64,000 nt of DNA, taken from positions 123,137,551 to 123,201,550 of the forward strand of contig NC_079135.1 of the NCBI RefSeq assembly GCF_945859705.1, written 5' to 3'. The notes under the pieces are model-generated. The model had not been told where the DNA came from, did no database searches, and saw nothing but the letters and a program-made list of their open reading frames with translations. Origin of the DNA: Episyrphus balteatus. Taxonomy: Eukaryota; Arthropoda; Insecta; Diptera; Syrphidae. Below, piece after piece: positions 46,362 through 57,900 of the stretch (its first letter is position 1; each line of letters begins with the position of its first letter). The translations under genes and the position numbers were made by a program.

Positions 46362-47445
46362 AAATAATTCTGTAAAACCTATTAGTTTGTATTTTGTAAA
46401 GCAAATCGATTTATGTAACTACATTCTCACCTCCAAGAACTGGCGTCTTAGCTCTTTGATATATTCGATTTGCAAAGAGTATACAAAAAAAAAAAGATTT
46501 AAAAAGCTTTTTTTTCGTACGCTGTAATTTGAGTTCAACGTCGTTATTAATATTTAGTTTTGTGATTTTTCTCATAATCCTTAACGACTGTTGTTCTCGT
46601 TTTTACAATTTACCGCTCACCTCACCCACTCCCGCTATTGTATATTATTTTTCTGTTTATAGTTCTTAAGCTAGTAGTTTTAAGTAAACATAATTTAAAA
46701 AAAAAGAAAAAAAAAATTACACAACAAAAAGTAGTTACGATACATTTAAAAATTAAAGGACTGAACGCAAGCACAGAACATAAATACATTTAAAAAAGAG
46801 AAAAAAAAACGGAGCTCGCTATAGAATGGCAAACATAAAAAATATAGTAGTTATTATATAAAATTAGAATTTAGAAATTTAAAGAAAGAAGAAAAAAAAC
46901 CTTTAGTTTCAAATAAGCGAGATATAAAAGTAATGATAGAAAAGAGTTATTAACTTTTTTCTGTCTATACCTTTTACGCTGAGTAAATCGAACGAGTGCT
47001 ATTTTAAAATTATTTTAGTTTGGTTACTATATATATTGCTTCCTATAAATGCAAAAAAACGAAAACTTTTTACTTTAAGTATTTAAAATTGATTAAAGAC
47101 TTTGTTTTTTTTTTTTTAGATTTTGTTTTCGCATAAATGAGTCAAAGGTTTTGCGCGTGTGAGTTGATAAATATCGGCAAAAACTTTAAATGGATAGTTA
47201 AGGAATTTTGTGTGTCTAACTTGAAACTGACAAATTAAAAAAAGATTGTGTTTTTAACAAAAAAAGGGACTTCTCTTAAATAATTGGCTTTATTCGTGTT
47301 TTTGTAGATTCGATTCGCGTTGATTGGTTACTTTCTATTCACCTTTGAACGATGGGATTGGTAATTTCAGCTAGAATGACTGCTCTTGTTATAAACCTGT
47401 CTTGTTAAAAAATAAAACAAAATTGTTCCCAGGGTTCAACGCAGA
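46362..47445 (+). other. 3' UTR and downstream flank of the phosphatase
   Basis: AT-rich with several A-rich runs. No single polyadenylation signal can be chosen with confidence. Confidence 0.4.
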
Positions 47446-47569
47446 CCACCTGAACACATGCAAGTTCTGAATTTTTATAGACTTTGATTGGCCAGATGTT
47501 ATAAAAAGCTAAGTGACATTTGGTTTTGACCAATCAAAGACTCTAGGTTCAGAACTTAAGTTCAGGTGG
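47446..47569. mobile_element. Small MITE with CCACCTGAA ends
   Basis: CCACCTGAA at the left pairs with TTCAGGTGG at the right; GACTTTGATTGG and CCAATCAAAGACT, and AAGTTCTGAA and TTCAGAACTT, are inverted inside. 124 bp. Confidence 0.7.
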
Positions 47570-49659
47570 CCATCTTTAAAGCCGTCCATTATCCTTGTCC
47601 TCCTTTTCACTATCATAGTATCAATAAATGAAATGATTTTTTTCTTACTCTGGAAATACCTCGGGGTGTGATCATAGAAGAAGACTGATTCAAATTATAA
47701 AGTGCAGATTAATGATGGTGTAAAATTTCACAACAATTGGTTCAATATTTTTAAACAAATCATATTTTTTTGTATCATTTTATTTTTAATTTCATAATTT
47801 AAAAAAACAAAAATCAGATCAACATTAGATTGTCAGTTAACAGTTTTTCTTTATATTTCATTTCTTCAGTCTGCCTAATATTTAGGTTTTTGTTAATAAT
47901 GTTAATAATTTGTGTTTGTGGCTTTTTTTTTTTGTAATTATAAATAGATACCTTCATTTGAAAGAATTAATGCGATTTGAATGATATGAATGTGTAAGTA
48001 TTTAGTTCAGTTGTTAATAAATCATCACAATACATACAAAGATATTCGAACAAAATAGTAATCAATAAAATTATTAATAAATAATTAAATGAAAGTAGAA
48101 CTATTAATAATTTCGGAAAACAAACATACCTACAAATATCCAACAAATGCAAATTTATAGCAACAAATTAATACAACAAACAAATAATAAGAACTTGGAA
48201 AGAATTGGAAACGAAAATTGAAATAAATAATAATAAATACAAATTAAATATTAAAAAGAAAGAAATCGGTTATAAAATTATTATTATAATCGAGTTAAGC
48301 TAGCTAAATCAATTAGATATTTGAAATAGAAAATAACAAATAAAGAGATCAAATTTAAAAAAAAATAATTAAAAATAAATAAATTTTTTGTTTTATTATA
48401 AAATAAATTTATATTTTGTGTAGTTGGAATTCTAGGTTTGAAAGGATGGACACATTTTTTTAAAAGAAACAAGTAAGTGTTAAATGAAAGATGAAGGAAG
48501 ATCCATTATAGCCCCGCCAATGTTTAACCGATATTAGTTTTTTGTTTGTCCTATTTTAGGTTTGGATAGAGAAACTATAATTTTTAAATTTCCTATTTTG
48601 TAAAACGATTACCGTTGAAATAACTTCCTTCAAAAAAAGCCAAAGGAAAACAAGATTTTAATCTTCTCCACTTTTTCGATTATTAACTCTAAATTGGTCA
48701 ATAAATCATTCTTAATAACTTTCTTATCGTTCAAATGCGATTTCGTATAACGATAATCGTTTTATTTCAACGATAATCGTTAATCTTTACAACTACCATT
48801 TGCCTATTGTTAACTTTTGTTTAGTTAAACTGTCATAATGTTGTTGCGTCTGCCGTTAGAATACATGTGAGCCTCACAAAAAATATTTTTTTTTTCGGTT
48901 CAGTTTGGCCATATGATTTTCTCGTTTTTCATAATCTCTCTTTTATCGTGGCTATCTTTTATCTTCCAGTATCGTTTACCTTACGCTTATTTCAAAAAGA
49001 ACCCTGGATTTTAAACCGGTATTCTTCAAGCGCTTATATGAATATTCACCATCACCCTATTCAGTTGTGTGGTGAAACATTTATGAGCGCTAAATCTGTG
49101 AAAAAAAATGATGTTAAAAAGATCTAAAATAATATTTTTGACAGATTCGTTTTTTTTTTTACCAATGGAAAACAACCATTCGGTTTATGGTTCATATCCA
49201 ATTTCTATACTTTTTTTACAAACCAACTGCACTAGTGTGAAAATAATGCAAAATTTTAAATGGCTTTAGCATTTTACAAAATCTTTTAAAACTTTGCGTT
49301 AATATTTTTACTTTTGTAGGTACTTTTGCAAAAAGTAGACAATGTAATTAAGGCTCTAGTCATAAACAAAAAGTATTTTTTGTTTATGGCTCTAGTGTCT
49401 AGACAATAGCTGTTTTCTCACTTAAATTTTGTTGAAGATTAAGAAACTAGTTTACCGGAAAATGATAGGTTTTAAAAAAACCGGCGAACCAAAGTATTTT
49501 GGGAAGAAAAATTTTCACTCATGAACCGAATAACGTATTGACTATTATGTCTCTTTTTCTACTGATTAAAAAGCAAATCGTCTATGTCATATAATTCGAC
49601 CCAAGAATTGTGAATTTTCGAAATCCATTTTTTCGACCAATTTCCAAGATGTGAGAGTT
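47570..49659. other. Intergenic, nothing recognised
   Basis: AT-rich. Several AACGATAATCG motifs cluster at about 48745-48785. Confidence 0.4.
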
Positions 49660-49823
49660 AAGGCTTGGCCACACCGGAGGGTATGCGGTATAGCGGTAAC
49701 GATATTTGTACTAAAAAAATTCAACACCTGAACGTTGATGTGTCAGTTTGGAATTTTTTTCATACAAGTACCGTTACCTCTACCCGTACCTCTACCGCAT
49801 ACCCTCCGGTGTGGCCAAGCCTT
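49660..49823. mobile_element. MITE of the AAGGCTTGGCC family, copy 6
   Basis: Ends AAGGCTTGGCCACACCGGAG and CTCCGGTGTGGCCAAGCCTT; core GAACGTTGATGTGTCAG and TTTGGAATTTTTTTCATA. 164 bp. Confidence 0.9.
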
Positions 49824-50033
49824 TACAGAACACGCACTGTTTTTCTTTATTTTTGTGCATTTCTGTATTTTAAAAATGATAATGCTTTAAATATAAAACT
49901 CATAAAATCAAATTTTTAACCATTTGCTTAAACCGTAATGCCGACTTTCGGCGTAAGTCGACTCGTGTGAACGTTAGTTCAGGTGACTAAAGTTCAGGTG
50001 ACTAAAGTTCAGTTAACAAGCAATTGAATGATA

Positions 50034-50173
50034 AAGGCTTGGCCACTAAAAAAATTTGTACTAAAAAAATTCCACACCTGAACGTTGATGTGTCAGTTTG
50101 GAATTTTTTTCATACAAGTACCCTCACCGCTACCCGTACCGCTACCGCATACCCTCCAGTGTGGCCAAGCCTT
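50034..50173. mobile_element. MITE of the AAGGCTTGGCC family, copy 7
   Basis: The left arm is shortened to AAGGCTTGGCCAC; the right arm is full. Direct GTTCAGGTGACTAAA repeats lie just upstream. Confidence 0.85.
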
Positions 50174-50685
50174 AAGGAAGAAGATAGCAAAAATCTTATT
50201 GGTCAAAGTGTTGCATAGAATCCGAAGATTTTTCAAATATGTAATAATTTTGCTTCGTTGTTATAATTACGTGTAATTTCATTCCTTTTTTTCTTCTCAC
50301 ACGATTACAACAAAAAAAAGTACAACCATTGTTGGAAAAACTGTCTTGTTTATCAGTCAATTTAAACTTTAAATGTTTGTGAACACATCCTTTACTAAAT
50401 ATTCACCTCTTTTCCAGTTTTATTGAGAATGTAGTTGAAATTTTCACATATATATAATTTTCACTATATAGTGTAGAACTACAGTGGTGAAAATCCACAA
50501 AACACATAAATCTATGAGTGTATGTACTGTGTTGAATACCTGTTTCCTGCATTAGTGTGCGTTAATGAATATTGGAATATGGAAAGAAAGACGTCTTTTT
50601 GTAAACTCGACCTGTCGCTGTCAGTTGATTATATCTGTCATTTCGGTCTGCTCACATTCGTCCTCACCAGAAAATTTCTGCCAAA
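50174..50685. promoter_or_regulatory. Upstream region and 5' UTR of ATPsynCF6
   Basis: The 5' exon runs up to GCCAAAATG (ending 50688) just before a GTAAGG donor. No TATA box recognised. Confidence 0.4.
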
Positions 50686-51143
50686 ATGGTAAGGTTATGC
50701 AACTTTTTTTTATAAAAATTTTAATTGAACAATAATTTAATATAAATTTATCAATATTTCTAGATGTCTGCCACCGCTCTTTTTAAAGTCGTGCGTCCCG
50801 CAGTTTGTGCTTCACGCAACTTTGGAGTCTTTGCCCCTGCTTTGAACAAAGCTTCAGATCCCATTCAGAAGTTGTTCCTTGAGAAAATTCAGGAATACAA
50901 AAGCAAGAGCAGGTTAATATTAATTGAATTAACTTCTAAATCCTTTTTTAATTGATTTATATTTCCAATTAAAATAGCGGCGGAAAATTGGTTGACTCCA
51001 CTCCCGAAATCGAACGTGAATTGAAAAATGAATTGGAACGAGTAGCCAAACAATACGATGGTGGTGCTGGAGTCGACATGACACAATTCCCCACTTTCAA
51101 ATTTGAGGATCCTCAAATTGATTCAATTACTACTACCAATTAA
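50686..51143 (+). CDS. ATPsynCF6: ATP synthase coupling factor 6, mitochondrial
   Basis: Coding exons 50764-50912 and 50978-51143 give 104 residues; an upstream exon ends in ATG exactly at a GTAAGG donor (50686-50688) and joins in frame, so the true start may be one Met earlier (105 residues). F6 is a stalk subunit that couples the F1 and Fo parts of mitochondrial ATP synthase. A basic, serine/alanine-rich presequence (MSATALFKVVRPAVCASRNF) is followed by the conserved APALNKASDPIQKLFLEKIQ, EYKSKS, and across the intron GGKLVDSTPEIERELKNELE and a family-like FPTFKFEDP near the end. The length matches insect orthologues. Introns are 75 and 65 bp. An ATG placed directly at a splice junction is a neat feature of this gene. 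Confidence 0.93.
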
Positions 51144-51353
51144 TTTAATTAAGCCTACCAATTCATTTTGTTTGTGAAGTGTTAAAATTTCCGCAAATAT
51201 AATCCAAAAATTTAAGCGACGAAAAAAAACAAAATCTTGGGCTTATTTTTTATATAACCATTTAAAAGCTAGACGGGAGTAGAACACTTTCTTGTGATTA
51301 TATGTTTTAGTTTTGTAATTTGAACTGGAAGATTAATTATTATTCATGTAAGG

Positions 51354-51359
51354 AATAAA
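51354..51359 (+). terminator. Polyadenylation signal of ATPsynCF6
   Basis: AATAAA about 210 bp after the stop codon, within AAGGAATAAACTT. Confidence 0.65.
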
Positions 51360-52040
51360 CTTTTCTCTGTAACAAATTCGAAGCTAAAAAATGTCCTTGA
51401 TTAATCAATGCATAGTCCTTATCAATTGGTAATTTTTGTCTATAGCAATCGCTATACGATTTTTCAAATCCAAACTGAAGTAATAAATTACATGAGTCGA
51501 CGGTTTCCATTGAATCTAGTGGAACAATAGCGCAGATTCTTGCTATCTATCTCATGACCTTTAATGAATTTAAATATTCAAAAGAGTGAATAAATTATAA
51601 AAAGAATTCTCTATTTCTCATACAACTGTTTAACTTATTGTAACAATTTTGTTTGCATTATTGTATCATTTGGAATCCAAACTAAAAATGATGAGTTTTA
51701 TGCAGAAACCGTAGAAAAATTGAGAACATAGAAATAATCATTTTCTTTGCGTTCACTTTTGGCTATTAGCATCACAAGGCATCCACAATTGAATAAGTTT
51801 CTTCATTGATTATCTTGGGAACTAATGGAACAGATAACCAACAGATTTTTGGCGTTCGAAGTAACCAATTAATATAAATACTATTAGCTATACTATGATT
51901 TTATGCAATAACAAATACGTTAGTCCAGATGGAAAATCTATTGTAGTGCAATACGTACAAGTCGGTAGACTAGAGTTATAATAAATTTTATTTCAGTACA
52001 CGGTATAAAGGTGTAAGCAATCAAGCTCTTATTCAATATA
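51360..52040. other. Intergenic, nothing recognised
   Basis: AT-rich; no feature found. Confidence 0.4.
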
Positions 52041-52208
52041 CAGTCAACTCCCTCTAAGTCGAATTTCCCTCTAAGTCGAACTTTTTCACCATTTTTAATG
52101 AACAATTTTGAAGAGAAAATATTAAATAAATCCCTCTAACTCGAATTTCCCTCTAACTCGAACCGATTTTCGAGTCCCGTGAAAGTTCGACTTAGAGGGA
52201 GTCGACTG
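52041..52208. mobile_element. pogo/Tigger-like MITE with TA duplication
   Basis: CAGTCAACTCCCTCTAAGTC at the left and GACTTAGAGGGAGTCGACTG at the right, flanked by TA (52039-52040, 52209-52210). CAGT termini and a TA duplication are typical of pogo-type elements. Internal CCCTCTAACTCGAA repeats. 168 bp, no transposase. Confidence 0.85.
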
Positions 52209-52560
52209 TATATGGTTTGTTAATACTTGCACTATGCTTTATGAAATGATTCGAGGGCATGTTTGGAAAAAACATAAAACATAAACATTTAAAATTTTTA
52301 AAGATAATGTCTGGATATACATATGTAATTAGATCATGACAACAATTGTTGATTTTATATGTTTTTAACGAAAACTCATAAGAATTGGAAAAAGGTCAAT
52401 ATGGCTGGATGACTGATGTAAAAACTATTTTTTAATCAAAAAATTCAAAATTCAGCTGAAATAAAAGTTGTTTGCATTATAATATGTTGATGGTGATGAC
52501 CTTTTTGTCGATAAATGTTTTTAAACTGGGCTTTAGGTCAATGAAAACAAATATATTTTT

Positions 52561-52600
52561 GTCACGACGTTTCGTTCATGTCTATGAACATCATCAGGTG
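52561..52600 (-). ncRNA. Minimal hammerhead-like motif (Penelope type)
   Basis: On the minus strand: CAC, CTGATGA (52597-52591), a GTTCAT-AGAC-ATGAAC hairpin as stem II, GAAAC (52573-52569), GTC, GTG. CAC and GTG can form a short stem I with the expected cleavage after GTC. This small arrangement, with a very short stem III, is like motifs reported in Penelope-like elements; there is one extra U before stem II. No Penelope coding sequence is nearby, so it may be a fragment. Confidence 0.45.
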
Positions 52601-52821
52601 ATGGCAAAGGAATTGTTTGTATTAAGTCGAAACTTTTCCTATATTACGCAAAAAAAAAGGAAGTTAGCAAATTTCAATTTCACACTGTGGGGTCATTCCG
52701 TAACTAGATTATCGCCAAAAGATATCGTTTCGTCTAAGGTGTTAATTTCCATAAATTCAATAATCACTTTGGTCGCAGATGATAGCTATAGTTTCTTTTT
52801 TCGTTATAGCTAAATAGGTAT

Positions 52822-53342
52822 TGTAACGATGAATTACTGAACTACTTTTAAGATAAAAGTCTGAACACACTACCTACTACTGCAAAGGTAGAAATGTGAA
52901 CGGACCTTTAGTAATTAAGAAAAATATCTCACTGAACACATCTAAAAATATCCCACTGAACATATCTCACTGAACACATCTCAAAATATCCCACACTGAA
53001 CACATCTCAAAATATCCCACTAGACTGGAAGCCTTCCTGGAAAGGAAGTTTCGAGAGACAGGGACGAGAGCCTTCGAGGACGTTCTCGAGTCTCGAGATT
53101 CCGGTATAAAAGGCAGCGTAGACACCGACCGGACACAGTTTAATCTTGAAAGTGAAAGAGTACAGTACAAAGTGAAATAAAGTGTTGCGAATTGTTAGTA
53201 GTAAATAAAGTGATTTAAAAGTGTGTTTGTTTGAGCGAATAATAAAAGTAAATTGAGTTGAAATAAAGTGTGTTCTTATTTGAACGGAAATATAAGTGGA
53301 AATTAAATAAGTTTTATTGTGAACCCGGAATAAAACATTACA
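52822..53342 (+). repeat. 5' LTR of the Gypsy element
   Basis: TGTAACG...ATTACA. It contains four imperfect copies of CTGAACACATCTCAAAATAT, CCCA, a TATA box and AATAAA signals near the end. Confidence 0.96.
53105..53111 (+). promoter_or_regulatory. TATA box in the 5' LTR
   Basis: CCGGTATAAAAGGC is a strong TATA element; the same site is at 58845 in the 3' LTR. Transcription would start about 25-30 bp downstream. Confidence 0.75.
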
Positions 53343-53343
53343 T

Positions 53344-53361
53344 TGGTGTCAGAAGTGGGAT
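53344..53361 (+). promoter_or_regulatory. Primer-binding site of the Gypsy element
   Basis: TGGTGTCAGAAGTGGGA lies one base after the LTR end, the standard position for tRNA priming. Confidence 0.75.
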
Positions 53362-53490
53362 AAAACTTATTTATTTGTGCGAATCAGATAATTTCGCGAA
53401 TAAAGTAAAAAGTGCGCGTGTGTTTTAAAAATAAACAAAGTTTAAAACATTTTGAAATAAGTAAAAGTGCTCGCGTTTTAAAAAGTTAAA

Positions 53491-54957
53491 ATGGGTAAGA
53501 CATTAAATCAGTTAAGTTTGACTGAGCTGAAGGCGGAATTAACTAAGCGAGGTCTTCCTACTGCTGGATCGAAAAATGACCTCATTATTCGTCTGCAGGA
53601 TCACTTAACCCAGATAAACGAACATTTGGACACATTTCAATTCGAAATTGAAATGCCAGAAGAACAAGTATGTACTGGTTCCGCTTCCGATATGTCGTCC
53701 GTGATGTCTGCTCTCCTTGCTAAGTTCGAGAAAAATCTTCTTGAACAAATTGAAGCACAACGTAATGAACAGAAGGATGAACAGAAAAATCTTCTTGAAC
53801 AAATTGAGACACAACGCAAGGAACAGAGAGAACAATTAGAAAAACAACAGAGTAGTGTTCTCGAAAAAATTGAGGCACAACGTACCGAGCAAAAGAGTGA
53901 ACAACAGAATCTTCTCGAAAAATTGGAAACCCAGAAGAACCTTCTAGATGAACAGAAAAACCTCATCGAAGGTAAGCTTGATGCTATCGAGAACAAGTTC
54001 GTTGCTCTTGATGCTTCCATCAAAGGTGTTGAAAAACAATCTCAAGAAAAGTTCGAGAAAGTTGAAGAAAAACTCGAAAAAGTAGAAATAAAATTCGATG
54101 ACAAATTGAAAGGAATGGAAGTGAAAATGCAAAGTTTTACCGAAGAACTTGACAAGGTTCGAAAAATTAAGGTGCGAGAAAGTTCTGGTGAGTATTTAAA
54201 GAAGAAGGAAATGCATCCACCAACCTTTGATGGACAAAGTTCTTGGTCGATCTACAAGAAACAGTTTGAGGCAGCTGCAACAACAAATGGCTGGGATGAC
54301 GAAGACAAATGTATAGCGCTGACTCTTGCTCTTAGAGGTCCTGCTGCTGAGTTGTTACAAACGTTACCACCAGAAAAGAATGGTAACTTTGACGCTCTTG
54401 TCCAGGTCATTGAAAAACGCTTTGGAGATGGCCATATGCAGGAAGTCTTCCGCGTCCAACTCAATACAAGAGTCCAGAAAAGAGGAGAAACTCTGCAACA
54501 ACTTCAAGCAGATATTGAAAGGTTGGCTCATCTGGCATATCCGACAGCAGGAGACGACATTATCAATCAGTTTGCGACAGAAGCCTTTGTACGTGCTGTA
54601 TCTGATATAAATCTTCAGCGAGCAATTCGAACAGCTGGAAAACGTTCCCTTCCTGAAGCATTAGCGTTTGCACTGACTATGGAAGCAGCAGAACAGGCTT
54701 CTCAAGGCGTTCATCGGGTAAGAGAAGTTGCAGTGGAGGAATGCTCTTGTCAAAAACTCGCGTTCCAAAGAAACCAGCGAGACGGAGCTGCTCGATGCTG
54801 GAACTGTAACAAGACAGGACATCTCCAGCGGCAGTGCAGATTGCCACCAAGAAGAACTGCTTGCGAACACTGTGGAAACAGGAATATTGCCCAACAACAG
54901 GTAAGCGATACAACTAACACTCATGCTCATCTTGTTTCCCATTCGGGAAACGAGTAA
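53491..54957 (+). CDS. gag: Gag protein with SAP-like N-terminus and zinc knuckle
   Basis: 488 residues forming the particle core of the retrotransposon. Residues about 5-39 (LNQLSLTELKAELTKRGLPT, then GSKNDLIIRLQDH) read as a SAP motif, a DNA-binding helix pair. Residues about 70-230 are a long coiled coil built of a repeated LLEQIEAQRNEQK-type unit in four or more copies. A capsid-like region follows (HPPTFDGQSSWSIYKKQFEA, ALRGPAAELLQTLP). At residue 436 CWNCNKTGHLQRQC is a CCHC zinc knuckle; a second CEHC begins but lacks the His/Cys half. The frame overlaps pol and ends just after a frameshift site. Confidence 0.93.
   Translation: MGKTLNQLSLTELKAELTKRGLPTAGSKNDLIIRLQDHLTQINEHLDTFQFEIEMPEEQVCTGSASDMSSVMSALLAKFEKNLLEQIEAQRNEQKDEQKNLLEQIETQRKEQREQLEKQQSSVLEKIEAQRTEQKSEQQNLLEKLETQKNLLDEQKNLIEGKLDAIENKFVALDASIKGVEKQSQEKFEKVEEKLEKVEIKFDDKLKGMEVKMQSFTEELDKVRKIKVRESSGEYLKKKEMHPPTFDGQSSWSIYKKQFEAAATTNGWDDEDKCIALTLALRGPAAELLQTLPPEKNGNFDALVQVIEKRFGDGHMQEVFRVQLNTRVQKRGETLQQLQADIERLAHLAYPTAGDDIINQFATEAFVRAVSDINLQRAIRTAGKRSLPEALAFALTMEAAEQASQGVHRVREVAVEECSCQKLAFQRNQRDGAARCWNCNKTGHLQRQCRLPPRRTACEHCGNRNIAQQQVSDTTNTHAHLVSHSGNE
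54945..54951 (+). promoter_or_regulatory. -1 ribosomal frameshift slippery site, GGGAAAC
   Basis: The heptamer sits in gag phase as (TC)G-GGA-AAC, the canonical X-XXY-YYZ pattern, one codon before the gag stop. Pol is in the -1 frame and is open across it, reading GKRVRTNFEGQK after the shift. I did not work out the downstream stimulatory structure. Confidence 0.82.
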
Positions 54958-57900
54958 GGACCAACTTCGAGGGGCAGAAGCTGGTTTCTGGTATCGATGG
55001 CCCCAGAACCACAATTCAAGTCTCACAGACTAAACGAGACAACAAAAGTCTGACAGTGGAGGCGACCATAAACAACAAACAACACGTGGCTACAATTGAC
55101 ACCGGTGCCACCGCCTCTATTGTACGAAGAGACTTGGTGAAGATGACATGGCTACATAACACCAACAGCTACCGTCTGAAGACAGCCACAGGAGAAGCAG
55201 CAAGGGTGTACGGTGAAGTTCGTCTTACGATCCGTATGGCAGAACTAGAGTTTTCACATGTGTTTTTGGTGGCAGATATATGTGACGAGTGCATCATTGG
55301 AATCGACTTCATGAAGGAGCATGGAATCATTTTGGATATAGGTAATCAAGTCCTGAAATACAGAAATGTAGAGATTCCAATGGTCTATGGCAACGAAAAC
55401 TCGACAACAATTAGAACTGTCATCAAAGAAGACATGTGCCTGCCTCCTTCTTCAGAAGTTTTTGTGTGGACCAAGTTAAAGGGGAACTTTGGAAGCCATC
55501 GATACCTCATGGTTGAACCAGAAGTTGAGCAAAGTTCCCAAAACATCATCATCGGGAAGACTCTTGTGGCACCAAAGAACAACATGGTACCTGTACGGAT
55601 ACTTAACATCAAACCGTACCCAATCAAGCTTAAGAAAGGAGAAGTTGTTGGGCAATGTGAATCTGTGGCCGCAATAACTAAGATCAACGAGGTGGATACA
55701 CAGATGACTATGAACTCGGAGAAACTAAAGAAACAAATTCTCAATTCAGACAACCTGAGTCAACATCAGCTTAATGTTGCGGGAAGGCTTCTTCATGAGT
55801 ATGCTGATATCTTCTCTTCACCCAGCGGGCAATACGGCCGAACACAACTGGTGCAGCATCGAATCGATACAGGAGATGCTAGGCCGATTCGTCAACCAGC
55901 AAGACGTCTCCCCTTGGCCAAACAAGGTGAAGTTGAAGAAATGATAACAACAATGAAGAAAGACGGGCTAATCGAAAATTCCAAAAGCCCTTGGGCATCA
56001 CCGGTAGTTCTCGTCAAAAAGAAGGATGGAAGCACTCGATTTTGTGTCGACTATCGCAGGCTGAATGATGTGACGAAGAAAGACAGCTACCCACTGCCAA
56101 GAATCAGTGATACTCTAGATGCAATGGAAGGAGCACAATGGTTTTCGACTTTGGATTTGAAGAGTGGCTACTGGCAGGTGGAAATCCATCCAGAAGATCG
56201 GGAGAAGACGGCTTTCTCCACAGGAAATGGTCTGTGGCAGTTTAATGTCATGCCGTTTGGGCTATGCAATGCCCCAGCTACTTTTGAGCGCTTAATGGAG
56301 TGCGTTTTAAATGGATTAACCTGGAAATCTTGCCTAGTCTATTTGGATGATGTCATCGTTTACGGGAAAACATTTGATGACCATTGTGAAAACCTAAAGG
56401 CTGTATTCCAAAGGCTACGAGAAGCACATCTTAAGTTGAATCCAAAGAAATGTGCACTTTTCAAGACCGAGGTTAAATATTTGGGGCATATCATCTCATC
56501 CCAAGGAGTGAAGACTGATCCTGAAAAGGTTGACACTGTGAAGAACTGGCCAACCCCTCAGGACAAGCATCAACTTCGGAGTTTCCTCGGTCTGGCAACG
56601 TACTATCGACGATTTGTGAAGGATTTTGCGAGAATCGCCAAAAGCTTGCACCAACTTACGGAGAAGGGTAAACCCTTTAAATGGTCAGGTGAGTGTGAGA
56701 AAAGCTTTCAGGAACTGAAGCTGCGGTTATGTGAAGCTCCTGTGCTGGCCTATCCGACTCCAGGCAAACAATTCATCATTGACGCAGATGCAAGTAATGT
56801 TGGAGTTGGTGCTGTTTTATCGCAAGTTCATGACGGAGAAGAAAAGGTCGTTGCCTATTTCAGCAAGGTACTCTCGAAACAAGAAAGAAACTATTGCGTG
56901 ACCAGAAGGGAACTTCTAGCTCTAGTATTGGCAACAAAGCACTTCCATAAGTACATCTATGGACAGAAGTTCCTTCTTCGCACAGATCATGGTGCACTAA
57001 ATTGGCTTTTGAACTTCAAAAATCCAGAGGGTCAAGTAGCAAGATGGATCGAGATACTTCAGACGTATCAATGTCAGATTCAACATCGAAGAGGAAAACT
57101 GCATTCAAATGCAGACGCATTATCTCGACGCCCGTGCAAGCAAGACTGCAAACATTGCACACGGCTAGAAGAAAAGGAAGTTGTCGCTGTTAGAAGAACG
57201 AGAGCTGATCCCATTTGCGGCTGGAGTAATGAAGAACTCAGAATGGCCCAACAGGAAGATTCGGACATCGAACCCATCCTTGCATGGAAGGAACATCAAG
57301 AGAAACCAGAATGGGCCGACATCTCCGACCGAAGCCCCACTCTAAAAGCATATTGGGCACAATGGGACTCACTTCATGTGCAAGAAGGGCTACTCAGGCG
57401 TAAGTGGGAATCCGCAGATGGTAAATCCTATGTAATGCAGCTAGTCGTACCTCAGTCAAAGGTAAATGATGTTCTCCGAGAGATGCACGGTGGAACTTCT
57501 GGAGGCCATTTAGGCATCAACAAGACGCTGGAAAAGCTACGACAGCAATTCTACTGGTTACGTATGAGAGAAGACGTTGAAAAGTGGTGCCGAAAATGTG
57601 ATACTTGTGCCGCTAGCAAAGGACCAGCTAGAAAAATCCAAAGCAAGATGCAGCAGTACAATGTGGGTGCACCTTTTGAGAGAATTGCAATAGACGTAGC
57701 AGGTCCTTTTCCCGAAACCAACAACGGAAATCGATACATCCTTGTAGTGATGGACTACTTCAGCAAATGGCCTGAGGCATTTGCCATTCCAAACCAGGAA
57801 ACCAAAACAGTTGTGGATAAGATTGTCTTTCATTGGGTGAGCAGGTTCGGAGTACCCATGGAACTTCATTCCGACCAAGGAAGGAACTTCGAATCTAAGA

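Noticed and set aside
52472..52813. 113-codon frame just upstream of the Gypsy insertion
   Set aside because: No recognised domain; it covers the hammerhead-like motif, so it is more likely repeat-derived.
53020..53110. Heat-shock element upstream of the Gypsy TATA box
   Set aside because: GAA/TTC words are present (GGAAGCCTTCCTGGAA) but their spacing is not the 5-bp step of a true HSE.
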